Origin: Bacteroidales bacterium
GTDB lineage: Bacteria; Bacteroidota; Bacteroidia; Bacteroidales; UBA932
Assembly: GCA_004552615.1 (NCBI GenBank)
Contig: SFNZ01000020.1
Coordinates: 1 to 24,252, forward strand
DNA length: 24,252 nt
Reading direction: 5' to 3'
This document shows, one piece after another, positions 1 to 7,101 of this stretch (the first letter of the stretch is position 1; every line of letters starts with the position of its first letter). The position numbers were made by a program, and so were the translations under genes. The notes under the pieces were generated by a model. That model did not search any database, had not been told where the DNA came from, and saw only the letters and a list, made by a program, of their open reading frames with translations.

Positions 1-393
1 AATATGGTGACCAACATCAGCATCACCCATACTGACAGGTACGTGGCCATCATCCTTCACGAGAGCGAGGACGTCGGAATCGACATCGAATCCCTCGACA
101 GGGATTTCAAGGCAGTGGAGCTCAAGGCATTGTCAGAGGACGAGATAGACGACCTCGATGACGACAGGCGCAACGAGCAGCTCGCCATCTACTGGTGCGC
201 CAAGGAAGCCATCTTCAAGAGACTGTCCCTGTACAACGTGGATTTCGCCGAGCAGATAGAGGTTGAGCGTTTCCATCCGAGGGGCGAGGGGGAGCTCGAG
301 GCAACATTCATAAACAAGGACGGCCATGAGGAGGAGTTCGAACTCGAATACACCACTTTCGACAGGCACGTGCTTGTATGGGTTGTAGGCTGA
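1..393 (+). CDS. 4'-phosphopantetheinyl transferase, C-terminal part (5' end outside window)
   Basis: Enzymes of this family move the phosphopantetheine arm of CoA onto a conserved serine of acyl- or peptidyl-carrier proteins. The visible 130 residues hold the core of the family: an ISITHT segment near the start, the metal-binding VGIDIE motif about 20 residues later, and WCAKEAIFK, which matches the (W/F)xxKEA signature containing the catalytic Glu and Lys. The frame is open to base 1 with no stop, and the family is usually 180-230 residues with these motifs in its second half, so the ATG at base 4 is probably internal and the true start lies upstream. tsaE follows 27 bp later on the same strand. 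I cannot tell whether it serves fatty-acid ACP or a secondary carrier protein. Confidence 0.85.
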   Translation, partial: NMVTNISITHTDRYVAIILHESEDVGIDIESLDRDFKAVELKALSEDEIDDLDDDRRNEQLAIYWCAKEAIFKRLSLYNVDFAEQIEVERFHPRGEGELEATFINKDGHEEEFELEYTTFDRHVLVWVVG

Positions 394-420
394 TTACCAG
401 CCGATTAATCAAATTCTGGA

Positions 421-849
421 ATGAATCACGAAATCATCATTGCAGACCTGAAGGACATCGATTCCGCAGCGGAACGTTTTCTTCAGGAAACACAGGGCAA
501 CCGCATAATCGCTTTCTATGCACCGATGGGGGCCGGCAAGACTACATTCACATCCGCAATCTGCCGCAGGCTCGGAGTGCGCGAAGACGCGGTCAGCTCG
601 CCGACTTTCTCCATTGTCAATGAATACCGCACTTCCGACGGGGAATCGGTATTCCATTTCGACTTCTACCGTATCGGCAAACTGGAGGAGGCCTTCGATA
701 TCGGATTCTACGACTATATCGACAGCGGCTGCCTCTGCCTGATCGAATGGCCTGAAAACATCGAGGCGATTCTCCCCGAGGAGACTCTCATGGTAAGCAT
801 CAGGGTCAATCCCGCAGACAACTCACGCATAGTCTCCTGGGAAGACTGA
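421..849 (+). CDS. tsaE: TsaE (YjeE), tRNA threonylcarbamoyladenosine biosynthesis ATPase
   Basis: TsaE is the small cytoplasmic P-loop ATPase that works with TsaB, TsaD and the TsaC/Sua5 product to make t6A at position 37 of ANN-decoding tRNAs. The 142-residue product has the family's usual size. The Walker A motif GAGKTT lies at residues 37-42, followed by SSPTFSIVNEY and HFDFYRI, and then LIEWPENI, which carries the Walker B-like acidic segment typical of this family. The ATG at 421 comes 27 bp after the phosphopantetheinyl transferase stop, so the two genes may share a transcript, though no functional link is known. The gene ends just before a hairpin at 859-880 and is convergent with the lipoprotein gene. 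Identification is firm. Confidence 0.95.
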   Translation: MNHEIIIADLKDIDSAAERFLQETQGNRIIAFYAPMGAGKTTFTSAICRRLGVREDAVSSPTFSIVNEYRTSDGESVFHFDFYRIGKLEEAFDIGFYDYIDSGCLCLIEWPENIEAILPEETLMVSIRVNPADNSRIVSWED

Positions 850-858
850 TACCGCCGC

Positions 859-880
859 CCTGCCGGTGTCACCCGGCAGG
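859..880. terminator. Hairpin between convergent tsaE and lipoprotein genes
   Basis: CCTGCCGG (859-866) and CCGGCAGG (873-880) form a perfect 8-bp G+C-rich stem with a 6-nt loop. It sits at the junction of two convergent genes and overlaps the TGA stop (869-871) of the minus-strand gene. Neither side has a clear T-run, so it is a weak candidate for a bidirectional terminator or an mRNA 3'-end stabiliser. Confidence 0.4.
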
Positions 881-2158
881 AGGAACGACTCTCAATGAAG
901 TAATATATCCATTGATTTTCAGGTATTCCAAGCTGTTCCCGCGGACAATCACAGGGTATTCTCCTGGAATCCCCGGAGAGAGTCCCGCATAAAGGACTCC
1001 GCCCACGAACTTTCCACAGTCACCGTTCATCATCACGAAAGGTCCGCCGGGTGAAGCGCAGCCGAAATATCCTCCCTCCGACGTATATACAATTCCTGTC
1101 ACATACTCGCTCTCCCTCGTATAGACGCAGGCAAACTCTTCCCCGTCCATGTAGAAATCCACCGCCCTGCAGTACTCTCCCGGACGGAACTGGTCCGAGC
1201 TGCTGAAAATCAGTACGGAATTGAACGTCTGCCATCCGTCATAGGTGACATCAGTCCTGATGGCCACTTTCTCACCGCTCCATATAAGCCGGCAATTCAC
1301 CAGGCTGAATCCATAGCCTGGAACTGTCATGGAGATAACATCATCCCCTGCGAACAACATCGGGGAATGGAAACTGCCAGGCAAATCCGCCACTATATGC
1401 AGCACACCGCCTATCTGCCTGATATCATGCACTTTGGTGATATTATTGTCCAACATTATCTGCTCGGCATGGCCATCCCGGACGACATAATAGGAAGAAT
1501 AATTCCCGGACTGGGGATCCACGCTCTTCCTGTAGCAGAAGACTTTCTTGCCGCCATCCTCATACAGGGCCCCGGTCGGAGAACATGAATTCAGGATGCT
1601 TCCTATCACCTGTCCCGCAGTACTCGAGAAGACGACATCTCCGTTCCTGCGAAGGGACACCCCGCTTCCCGAACGATTCTGGCCCAAAGTGTAAACCTCA
1701 CCGTCCTCAACCATGAAACCGCAGATCATCTCCCGGCCTGGATATCTGAACAGCTCATTCCCGTCGCAGGATATGACCGTCTCGCGGTCAGTGGAATAGT
1801 CCGTATAAAGATGCCCTCCCGCACACCTGTGCATATCAGCGTCCGGACTGGCGTACCAACCCGCTCCGGCCGGGACCTCCACCTTCTTCACCCCGTTCGC
1901 ATATAACTGGATGACACATGAGGCAGATGTGCCGGAAGAGTCTTTCTGCCATTCATATCCCGACGGATAAGACACGGCCGTGACATATACCACGGTATCA
2001 CCCTTCTGGGAGTCCGGGACATCGGGATGACGATCCCCGGGAATGCTTCCCGTCTCCCCTCTTGATTTTGAAAATCCCCCATCCCTGTCTATCCAGCCAC
2101 AGGCCGGCAAGACTAGCAGCGCCACTATCGCTGCGATTGTGGAAACTTTCTTTATCAT
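869..2158 (-). CDS. Predicted lipoprotein of unknown function, possibly beta-propeller-like
   Basis: I do not recognise this 429-residue protein. The N-terminus is a lipoprotein signal: MIKK, a hydrophobic stretch, then LVLPAC with Cys20 as the probable lipidated residue. The mature protein is rich in Gly, Ser, Tyr and Val. It contains several loosely similar units of the form GEVYTLGQN..., GALYEDGGKK..., GGVLHIVADL... and GGVLYAGLSP..., alternating predicted strands with D/N-G turns. This resembles repeat-poor beta-propeller proteins, but that is inference. Nearby basic and acidic residues after Cys20 (GWIDRDG) do not match the usual surface-export tag of Bacteroidota lipoproteins, so its side of the outer membrane is uncertain. 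It lies downstream of the sigma factor pair on the same strand, but 138 bp away with its own possible promoter and a hairpin between, so it is probably a separate unit. Confidence 0.7.
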   Translation of the reverse strand: MIKKVSTIAAIVALLVLPACGWIDRDGGFSKSRGETGSIPGDRHPDVPDSQKGDTVVYVTAVSYPSGYEWQKDSSGTSASCVIQLYANGVKKVEVPAGAGWYASPDADMHRCAGGHLYTDYSTDRETVISCDGNELFRYPGREMICGFMVEDGEVYTLGQNRSGSGVSLRRNGDVVFSSTAGQVIGSILNSCSPTGALYEDGGKKVFCYRKSVDPQSGNYSSYYVVRDGHAEQIMLDNNITKVHDIRQIGGVLHIVADLPGSFHSPMLFAGDDVISMTVPGYGFSLVNCRLIWSGEKVAIRTDVTYDGWQTFNSVLIFSSSDQFRPGEYCRAVDFYMDGEEFACVYTRESEYVTGIVYTSEGGYFGCASPGGPFVMMNGDCGKFVGGVLYAGLSPGIPGEYPVIVRGNSLEYLKINGYITSLRVVPPAG

Positions 2159-2193
2159 ATCTCAGAAATTTTCCGCAATAAAGCAATAAAAAG

Positions 2194-2233
2194 ATAAAGT
2201 CCCGAACACTTTCACCAAGTATCGGGGCTTTAT
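2194..2233 (-). terminator. Hairpin with T-rich 3' side: terminator of the sigma operon or 5'-leader stem
   Basis: On the minus strand, ATAAAGCCCCGA and TCGGGACTTTAT form a 12-bp stem (one G-U pair) around a 16-nt loop, followed by CTTTTTATT. This fits an intrinsic terminator for the sigma factor/beta-barrel operon ending at 2297. However, a TATATTTG box at 2238-2245 lies immediately upstream, so the same structure could be the first nucleotides of the lipoprotein mRNA. Confidence 0.5.
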
Positions 2234-2237
2234 ACCA

Positions 2238-2245
2238 CAAATATA
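2238..2245 (-). promoter_or_regulatory. Candidate -7 promoter element for the lipoprotein gene
   Basis: On the minus strand this reads TATATTTG, an exact match to the Bacteroidota TAnnTTTG element. No TTTG is seen 19-21 bp upstream. A start a few bases downstream would leave a leader of about 75 nt beginning with the 2194-2233 hairpin. The rest of 2159-2296 is A+T-rich with no ORF. Confidence 0.35.
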
Positions 2246-2296
2246 TGATTTTTAAGTTTAGAATTGCCTTTTAACCCTTTCGGATACGGTCCGGAT

Positions 2297-3532
2297 CTAT
2301 AAGTCCACCCTGAAACCAAGCTCGAAGTTCATCGTGAACGGCTGCTGCGTGCGGATTGACACCGGCTGGTCGCAGTCGAAATAATAGCGGAAGCCCGGGT
2401 CCAGATAAATGCCGAAACGCTTCGAAACTACGAACTCCACTCCGAGGCCCGCCCCCGCCGAGAGCTGGACTCCTTTAACTTTCTCGCTGAGAATGATGTC
2501 CTCCGGAGCATTCTTCACCCTGAAGGAATTCTTGACACCCTTCTCGAACGTACCGCCTCCATAGGCGTAAAGCCTGAAATGATTTCCGGAGACGATGTCG
2601 TAATACACATTCAGGGGAACTCCTATATAATGAATGCTGTTCCTTACGTCCGAACTGAGCTTCGTCACGGTCTCTCCGTCCTGAACCTTGGTATATACTC
2701 CCGAGAACGTCCTCTGGAGGAGAGTATAGTTCACTCCTGTACCGAGTGACCAGCGTTTCGTAAGAGCGACCTTCACGCCAAGCCCGAACGTTACAGGAAT
2801 GGCATATGATGATTCGGTCCCTGTCTGTTCAATCCAGGTATCATTGCGAACACCCATGGCCGGAGCCTTGAAGCCACCGAAACGGCCTATGCCTTTCGCA
2901 TTGCCATTGCCGGAAACATCGCCTCCGAACTCGAGGGATACGCGGTCATAGCTGATTCTTTCTTCCGAAGCATCATCTGACGGCCCGTCCCACCTGCCTT
3001 CCTTGAAATCCTCAACAGTTGCCTGACGGACATCAGCTTCCACGACAACTTCCGGAGCCGGTTCTTCGGCCTGCACTTCATCGGCCGTATTTTCATCAAC
3101 CAGATTCTGTTCCTCCTCCTGAACATTGTCCGCAGACACGAACTTGACGGATTCCTTGACTGCTCCTGTTTCTGCAACCGGTTCGTACTTTTCGTCAACT
3201 ATCTGTAAATCAACATATTCTTCATGATTCACAACAGGCGCTGGCTCCTGTGTCTCCACCATGGCCGTTACATCCGACACCTCTACCGGAAGGACTTCCT
3301 GCCCAGGCCAAAGCAGCACGGCGAGCAGCAATGCGGCAGCTGCCGCAGTCATTGGTACCGCCCAGCGCAGCCAGACCGGAACCGGACGTTTTCCGCCCTG
3401 CTTGCCGGCCCGGAGGTCCAACTGCCCGAAGACACGATCCGAGAGATACGCAGGAACTTCTTCCTCCGCATCGCCCAGCATTGTCCTGAACAGACTGTCA
3501 ATATCCTTGTATTCTTTCTGCATCTTATTCAT
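2297..3532 (-). CDS. Inner-membrane-anchored protein with C-terminal outer-membrane-type beta-barrel, probable regulator of the adjacent ECF sigma factor
   Basis: The 411-residue protein has three parts. Residues 1-54 are a short charged, presumably cytoplasmic segment. Residues 55-76 are one strong membrane helix. Residues about 78-190 are a very acidic, Glu/Pro/Val-rich linker. From about 196 to the end alternating hydrophobic/polar strands with Gly-Tyr turns (YAIPVTFGLGVKVAL, SLGTGVNYTLL, HYIGVPLNVYY, LYAYGGGTF, GAGLGVEF) look like the PorT/OmpA-type beta-barrel domain of Bacteroidota. There is no cleavable signal peptide. The ATG at 3532 overlaps the sigma factor's 3' end by 8 bp (a second ATG lies at 3523), with AGGAAAT upstream, which indicates translational coupling. 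By position and topology it is a likely anti-sigma factor, but I see no zinc-binding HxxxCxxC motif, so that role is inferred. Confidence 0.75.
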   Translation of the reverse strand: MNKMQKEYKDIDSLFRTMLGDAEEEVPAYLSDRVFGQLDLRAGKQGGKRPVPVWLRWAVPMTAAAAALLLAVLLWPGQEVLPVEVSDVTAMVETQEPAPVVNHEEYVDLQIVDEKYEPVAETGAVKESVKFVSADNVQEEEQNLVDENTADEVQAEEPAPEVVVEADVRQATVEDFKEGRWDGPSDDASEERISYDRVSLEFGGDVSGNGNAKGIGRFGGFKAPAMGVRNDTWIEQTGTESSYAIPVTFGLGVKVALTKRWSLGTGVNYTLLQRTFSGVYTKVQDGETVTKLSSDVRNSIHYIGVPLNVYYDIVSGNHFRLYAYGGGTFEKGVKNSFRVKNAPEDIILSEKVKGVQLSAGAGLGVEFVVSKRFGIYLDPGFRYYFDCDQPVSIRTQQPFTMNFELGFRVDL

Positions 3533-4058
3533 TTTTAATCATTTCCTGCAGCATCTGGCGCGCCCTGTTAAGCTGCGACCTGGAAGTCGCCGGGCTGATG
3601 CCGAGTGCCGCCGCTATATCGTTGTGGTTGAAACCTTCTATTACGAACATGTTGAAAACTGTCCTGTAGCCGGCAGGCAGGGACATCACCAGATGCATCA
3701 ATTCCTTATATCCCAGGGACTGTACGGCGGACGGCTGTCCGCTTTCCATGTTCGAGGCGGCATCGACCGTCTCGGACATCTTGAGAGCATCGTTCTTCCG
3801 CAAGGACATAAGTGCAGTATTGACAAAGATCTTTCTCGCCCACCCCTCGAAGGAACCGGTCTCCGAATACGTACCGACCTTCTCGAACAACGTCACGAAC
3901 CCGTCCTGGAGGATATCTTCTGCGGCTTCCCTGTCTCCCATATACCTGATACAGAGTGCGAACATTTTGGGTGCCAGAGTGTTATACAGTTTACGCTGCG
4001 CTGCTCTGTCACCTTTGATGCAGCCGTCTATCAGACTCCTGTATGCTGGCTTCTCCAT
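3525..4058 (-). CDS. ECF (extracytoplasmic function) RNA polymerase sigma factor
   Basis: This is a 177-residue sigma-70 family protein of the ECF type, which directs RNA polymerase to a small envelope-related regulon. Region 2 spans about residues 10-85 and includes YMGDREAAEDILQDGFVTLF (core-binding and -10 recognition) and FEGWARKIFVNTALMSLRK. Region 4 spans about 120-170 with LPAGYRTVFNMFVIEGFNHN and a helix-turn-helix IAAALGISPATSRSQLNRAR. The frame is open further upstream to 4265, but the ATG at 4058 is preferred. It begins just before the conserved domain, has GGAG seven bases upstream, and gives the normal family length. The stop overlaps the next gene, a membrane-anchored beta-barrel protein that probably controls it. 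It is divergent from the TPR/EnvC operon. Confidence 0.93.
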   Translation of the reverse strand: MEKPAYRSLIDGCIKGDRAAQRKLYNTLAPKMFALCIRYMGDREAAEDILQDGFVTLFEKVGTYSETGSFEGWARKIFVNTALMSLRKNDALKMSETVDAASNMESGQPSAVQSLGYKELMHLVMSLPAGYRTVFNMFVIEGFNHNDIAAALGISPATSRSQLNRARQMLQEMIKNE

Positions 4059-4155
4059 GCTCTCCGTGACTTTCGGTTTAGTTGTCCAATAAATAAGATG
4101 CAATCCGGCATCGAAATGTTGCACAGCCCGTTGAAAAGTCCGGGCAGGCAATATC

Positions 4156-4163
4156 CAAAAATA
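4156..4163 (-). promoter_or_regulatory. Candidate -7 element for the ECF sigma operon
   Basis: On the minus strand this reads TATTTTTG, matching TAnnTTTG, about 98 bp before the ATG at 4058. No good -33 TTTG lies at the expected spacing. It faces away from the similar element at 4187-4194. Confidence 0.35.
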
Positions 4164-4186
4164 AGAATTTGTAATGATTTTTGTAC

Positions 4187-4194
4187 TATTTTTG
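4187..4194 (+). promoter_or_regulatory. Candidate -7 element for the TPR/EnvC operon
   Basis: TATTTTTG matches TAnnTTTG and lies 27 bp before the ATG at 4222. A TTTG at 4168-4171 gives a spacer of only 15 bp, shorter than usual, so the -33 assignment is uncertain. Confidence 0.35.
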
Positions 4195-4221
4195 CAAATG
4201 GAATATACAAGAGAAAGAATC

Positions 4222-5898
4222 ATGATACATATCGGCAGAATTTTGAAATTTACGGCGGCTGTCATCTTCTCGATGACTTGCTTTCAATATATTTCCCGGG
4301 CCCAGGACCATGCAAGAAAGATTGCGGAGAACGGTCTCGTGGATGCCGTACAGATGTACGAGAATGGCAGAATGGCTGATGCAGATGCATTGCTGGAGGC
4401 CATCTGCAAGCGTACCCCTGAGATTGACGGGGCCTGGTATTACAGGGGGCTGGCAAGGATGCAGATGAACGATGCGGAAGGTGCGGAGAGATATTTGAAG
4501 AAAGCCGTGAGCCTCGATTCGGCGAATTACTGGTACAGATACATGCTGGCAGGGCTTTATGCAATGACGGACAGGACGGACCTTACCATAGACATGTACA
4601 GGTCGCTGATGAAGGATTTCCCGAAGAAGACGGAACTGTACTACAGCATGGCACGTCTATATATTGACCAGAAGAATTTCGACGAGGCCCTGAAGACCAT
4701 AGATGACATTGAGACCCAGTTCGGCAAGAGCGACGGCAGCGTGATGACCAAGTTCAATATTCTCCGCCAGCAGGGCCGCCACGAGGAGGCATTCGCAGTG
4801 CTGGACGAATACAGCAAGGAATACTCTTCCCCCCAGGTTCTCTCGATGCTCGGGGACTATGCAATGGGGATGTACAATGACTCTACAGCCCTGGCCCGTT
4901 ACAATCTTGCTCTCGAGATAGACAGCAGCTATGCTCCTGCCCTTCTCGGAAAAGCCGAAGTATACAGGGTGGTCCGGAATTATCCTGAGTATTTCCAGAC
5001 CCTTGACAAGCTCATGGCAGACCGTTCCGTGCCTGCCGGTGCCAAGGCGGACTATCTCCAGGCCGTAATCAAACAGGCTGACCGCCAGTTCATCAGGACA
5101 TTCCGGGAGCAGTTCGACTCGACGATGGCCATTACTTCGGCCGCACATCCGGACGACACCACGATCCTGCAGACGGAGGGGCTGTACTACTATGCTACAG
5201 AAAGGAATGAGAAGGCCGTGGATTGTTTCCGCAAGGTCATGGAAATGAATCCGGAAGACATAGGAGCTACGGCAAACTACATCCAGATGCTCGTCTATGT
5301 GAAGGATTGGGAAATAATAGTGAAGGAATGCGGAGAAGCATTTTCAAGGTTCCCGGACGAGCCGGGATTCCTGGATTTGGCAAATATCGGGGAGTATAAC
5401 CTGAAAAACTACCGGGGAGTGATTGAGAACTGCGAGAAGATTCTCGCAGTCGCACCCGGGGACAGTGCAATGGCATTGTCGGCCTGGAGCACCATTGGAG
5501 ACATGCGCCATGAGACCGGAGAGACGGCCAAGGCATTCAAGGCTTATGAGAATGCGCTGAAAATCAACCCTGACTATTGCCCCGTCCTGAACAATTATGC
5601 CTACTATCTGTCAGCGGAGGGAAAGAAACTGAAAAAGGCCTGCGCGATGAGCAAAAAGACTGTGGAGGCGGAGCCGGACAATGCCACATATCTGGACACC
5701 TACGGATGGATCCTGTATCTTCAGGGCAAGGCGGCTGAGGCCAAGCAATATTTCAAGCACGCGATGATGTACGGAGGCAAGGAGAGCAGCGTGGTGCTTT
5801 CCCATTATGCGGATGTCCTCGAGGCATTGGGCGAAGATGACCTGTCAAAAGTATACAGGCAGCAGGCAAGAAAAAAAGCAGCGGAGGGCAAGGAATGA
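4222..5898 (+). CDS. Exported tetratricopeptide-repeat (TPR) protein
   Basis: The 558-residue product starts with a signal peptide (MIHIGRILKFT..., probable cut after SRA near residue 26) and is otherwise built of TPR helices. Clear units include MYENGRMADADALLEAICKR, AWYYRGLARMQMNDAEGAER, YSMARLYIDQKNFDEALKTI, LYYYATERNEKAVDCFRKVM and a C-terminal run ending in YLDTYGWILYLQGKAAEAKQ. Such proteins act as periplasmic scaffolds, so the partner cannot be read from sequence. The frame is open from 4174, but the ATG at 4222 is chosen because the signal peptide begins there. The stop codon overlaps the next gene's ATG (ATGA), so it is translationally coupled to the EnvC-like amidase activator, suggesting a joint role in cell-wall remodelling or division. 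A lipidation cysteine is absent at the cleavage site. Confidence 0.88.
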   Translation: MIHIGRILKFTAAVIFSMTCFQYISRAQDHARKIAENGLVDAVQMYENGRMADADALLEAICKRTPEIDGAWYYRGLARMQMNDAEGAERYLKKAVSLDSANYWYRYMLAGLYAMTDRTDLTIDMYRSLMKDFPKKTELYYSMARLYIDQKNFDEALKTIDDIETQFGKSDGSVMTKFNILRQQGRHEEAFAVLDEYSKEYSSPQVLSMLGDYAMGMYNDSTALARYNLALEIDSSYAPALLGKAEVYRVVRNYPEYFQTLDKLMADRSVPAGAKADYLQAVIKQADRQFIRTFREQFDSTMAITSAAHPDDTTILQTEGLYYYATERNEKAVDCFRKVMEMNPEDIGATANYIQMLVYVKDWEIIVKECGEAFSRFPDEPGFLDLANIGEYNLKNYRGVIENCEKILAVAPGDSAMALSAWSTIGDMRHETGETAKAFKAYENALKINPDYCPVLNNYAYYLSAEGKKLKKACAMSKKTVEAEPDNATYLDTYGWILYLQGKAAEAKQYFKHAMMYGGKESSVVLSHYADVLEALGEDDLSKVYRQQARKKAAEGKE

Positions 5899-7091
5899 TG
5901 AAGGGTGCAGGGCGGAAGGTAGCCGCATTGTCGCTGGCATTGTTGCTGAGTCTTCCGGGACTCGGCCAGAACACCCGACAGCAGGAGGCGAAAAAGGCTC
6001 GTCTCCAAGAAGAGATTGCCCTGATAGACAAGCAGTTGAAAGACAATGCGGCAAAAAGCAGCAACGTCATGAACACACTGTCCCTTCTCAGCAGGAAGAT
6101 TGAATCGAGGAAGAAACTTGTGGAGGAAAGCGACCGGGAAATTTCCGCTCTGAACGGACAGATTAATGTGAGACAGAAAGAAATCGACAGGCTGCAGAAC
6201 CGGATTGACACACTGACGCTATATTATGAAAAGCTCATATCCACGGCATACCGGAACAGGGACTCGAAGATATGGTATATGTATATCCTTGCAAGCGAGA
6301 ATCTCGGGCAGGCATTCCGGAGGATGGCCTATATGAAGAATCTGTCATCCGACCTGAACAGGCAGGGCGAGAAGATCAAAGATGCCAGGGCAGAACTGAT
6401 ACGTGAGACCGACTCACTCACCGTGCTCAGGTCAAAGGCCCAGGAACTGAGGAACAAAAGAGCTTTTGAAATTTCCACCCTGAAAGCGGAGCAGGCACAG
6501 TCCGAGAAACTTGCAGGGCAGCTGAAGAGAAACCGGACAAAATACCAGAAGGAGCTGGCCTACAAGAAGAGACAGGTGGATGCCCTCAACAAGGAAATAG
6601 AACGAATAATCGCTGCCGCCGTGGGAGGCAGCCGCAGCGGGTCCTCCGGCAAAGACAAGACCGTGGTGGACACGAAGTTGAATGCCGAGTTCGCGGGGAA
6701 CAAGGGCAGACTGCCATGGCCGGCATCGGGGCCGGTGGTGGACAAGTTCGGACAGCATTACCACCCGGTGTTCAAATCGGTGAAACTCCCGTTCAACAAC
6801 GGAATAAACATTGCCCTGAGCCCCGGAACACCTGTCAAGGCCGTGTTCAACGGCACCGTGAAGCAGATTGTCGTGATGCCGGGCTACAACAAATGCGTCC
6901 TCGTGCAGCACGGAAACTATTTCTCATTCTACTGCAAGCTCGACTCCGTCTCCGTGAAAGCCGGTGACAAGATAAGCACGGGTGACATCATCGGCACAGT
7001 CGGCACGATAGACAATATGACCCAGCTCCATTTCCAGATCTGGCAGGGAACCAGGCCACAGAATCCGGAACTCTGGCTGAAAGTCTATTGA
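5895..7091 (+). CDS. EnvC-like murein hydrolase activator with degenerate LytM/M23 domain
   Basis: The 398-residue protein has a signal peptide (about 1-24, ending PGLGQ), two long coiled-coil regions (about 27-110 and 150-240), a Ser/Gly linker, and a C-terminal LytM/M23 fold (about 270-398). In active M23 peptidases zinc is held by HxxxD and HxH motifs. Here the first motif is replaced by NNGIN at 301-305 and the second reads QLH at 377-379. This matches EnvC-type activators, which do not cut peptidoglycan but switch on N-acetylmuramoyl-L-alanine amidases at the division septum. The first ATG (5895) overlaps the TPR gene's stop by 4 bp, and a second ATG follows directly at 5898. It ends 10 bp from the convergent YifB-family gene with no visible terminator. 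No amidase gene is in the window. Confidence 0.9.
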   Translation: MMKGAGRKVAALSLALLLSLPGLGQNTRQQEAKKARLQEEIALIDKQLKDNAAKSSNVMNTLSLLSRKIESRKKLVEESDREISALNGQINVRQKEIDRLQNRIDTLTLYYEKLISTAYRNRDSKIWYMYILASENLGQAFRRMAYMKNLSSDLNRQGEKIKDARAELIRETDSLTVLRSKAQELRNKRAFEISTLKAEQAQSEKLAGQLKRNRTKYQKELAYKKRQVDALNKEIERIIAAAVGGSRSGSSGKDKTVVDTKLNAEFAGNKGRLPWPASGPVVDKFGQHYHPVFKSVKLPFNNGINIALSPGTPVKAVFNGTVKQIVVMPGYNKCVLVQHGNYFSFYCKLDSVSVKAGDKISTGDIIGTVGTIDNMTQLHFQIWQGTRPQNPELWLKVY

Positions 7092-7101
7092 TGGAAACAT
7101 A

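Noticed and set aside
4059..4265. Upstream extension of the sigma factor frame to 4265
   Set aside because: It would overlap the divergent TPR gene, runs through the promoter region and is absent from the family; the ATG at 4058 has a good ribosome-binding site.
3261..4379. Long 372-residue plus-strand ORF across the sigma factor operon
   Set aside because: It is antisense to two well-supported genes, has low-complexity Arg/Ser/Pro composition and matches no family.
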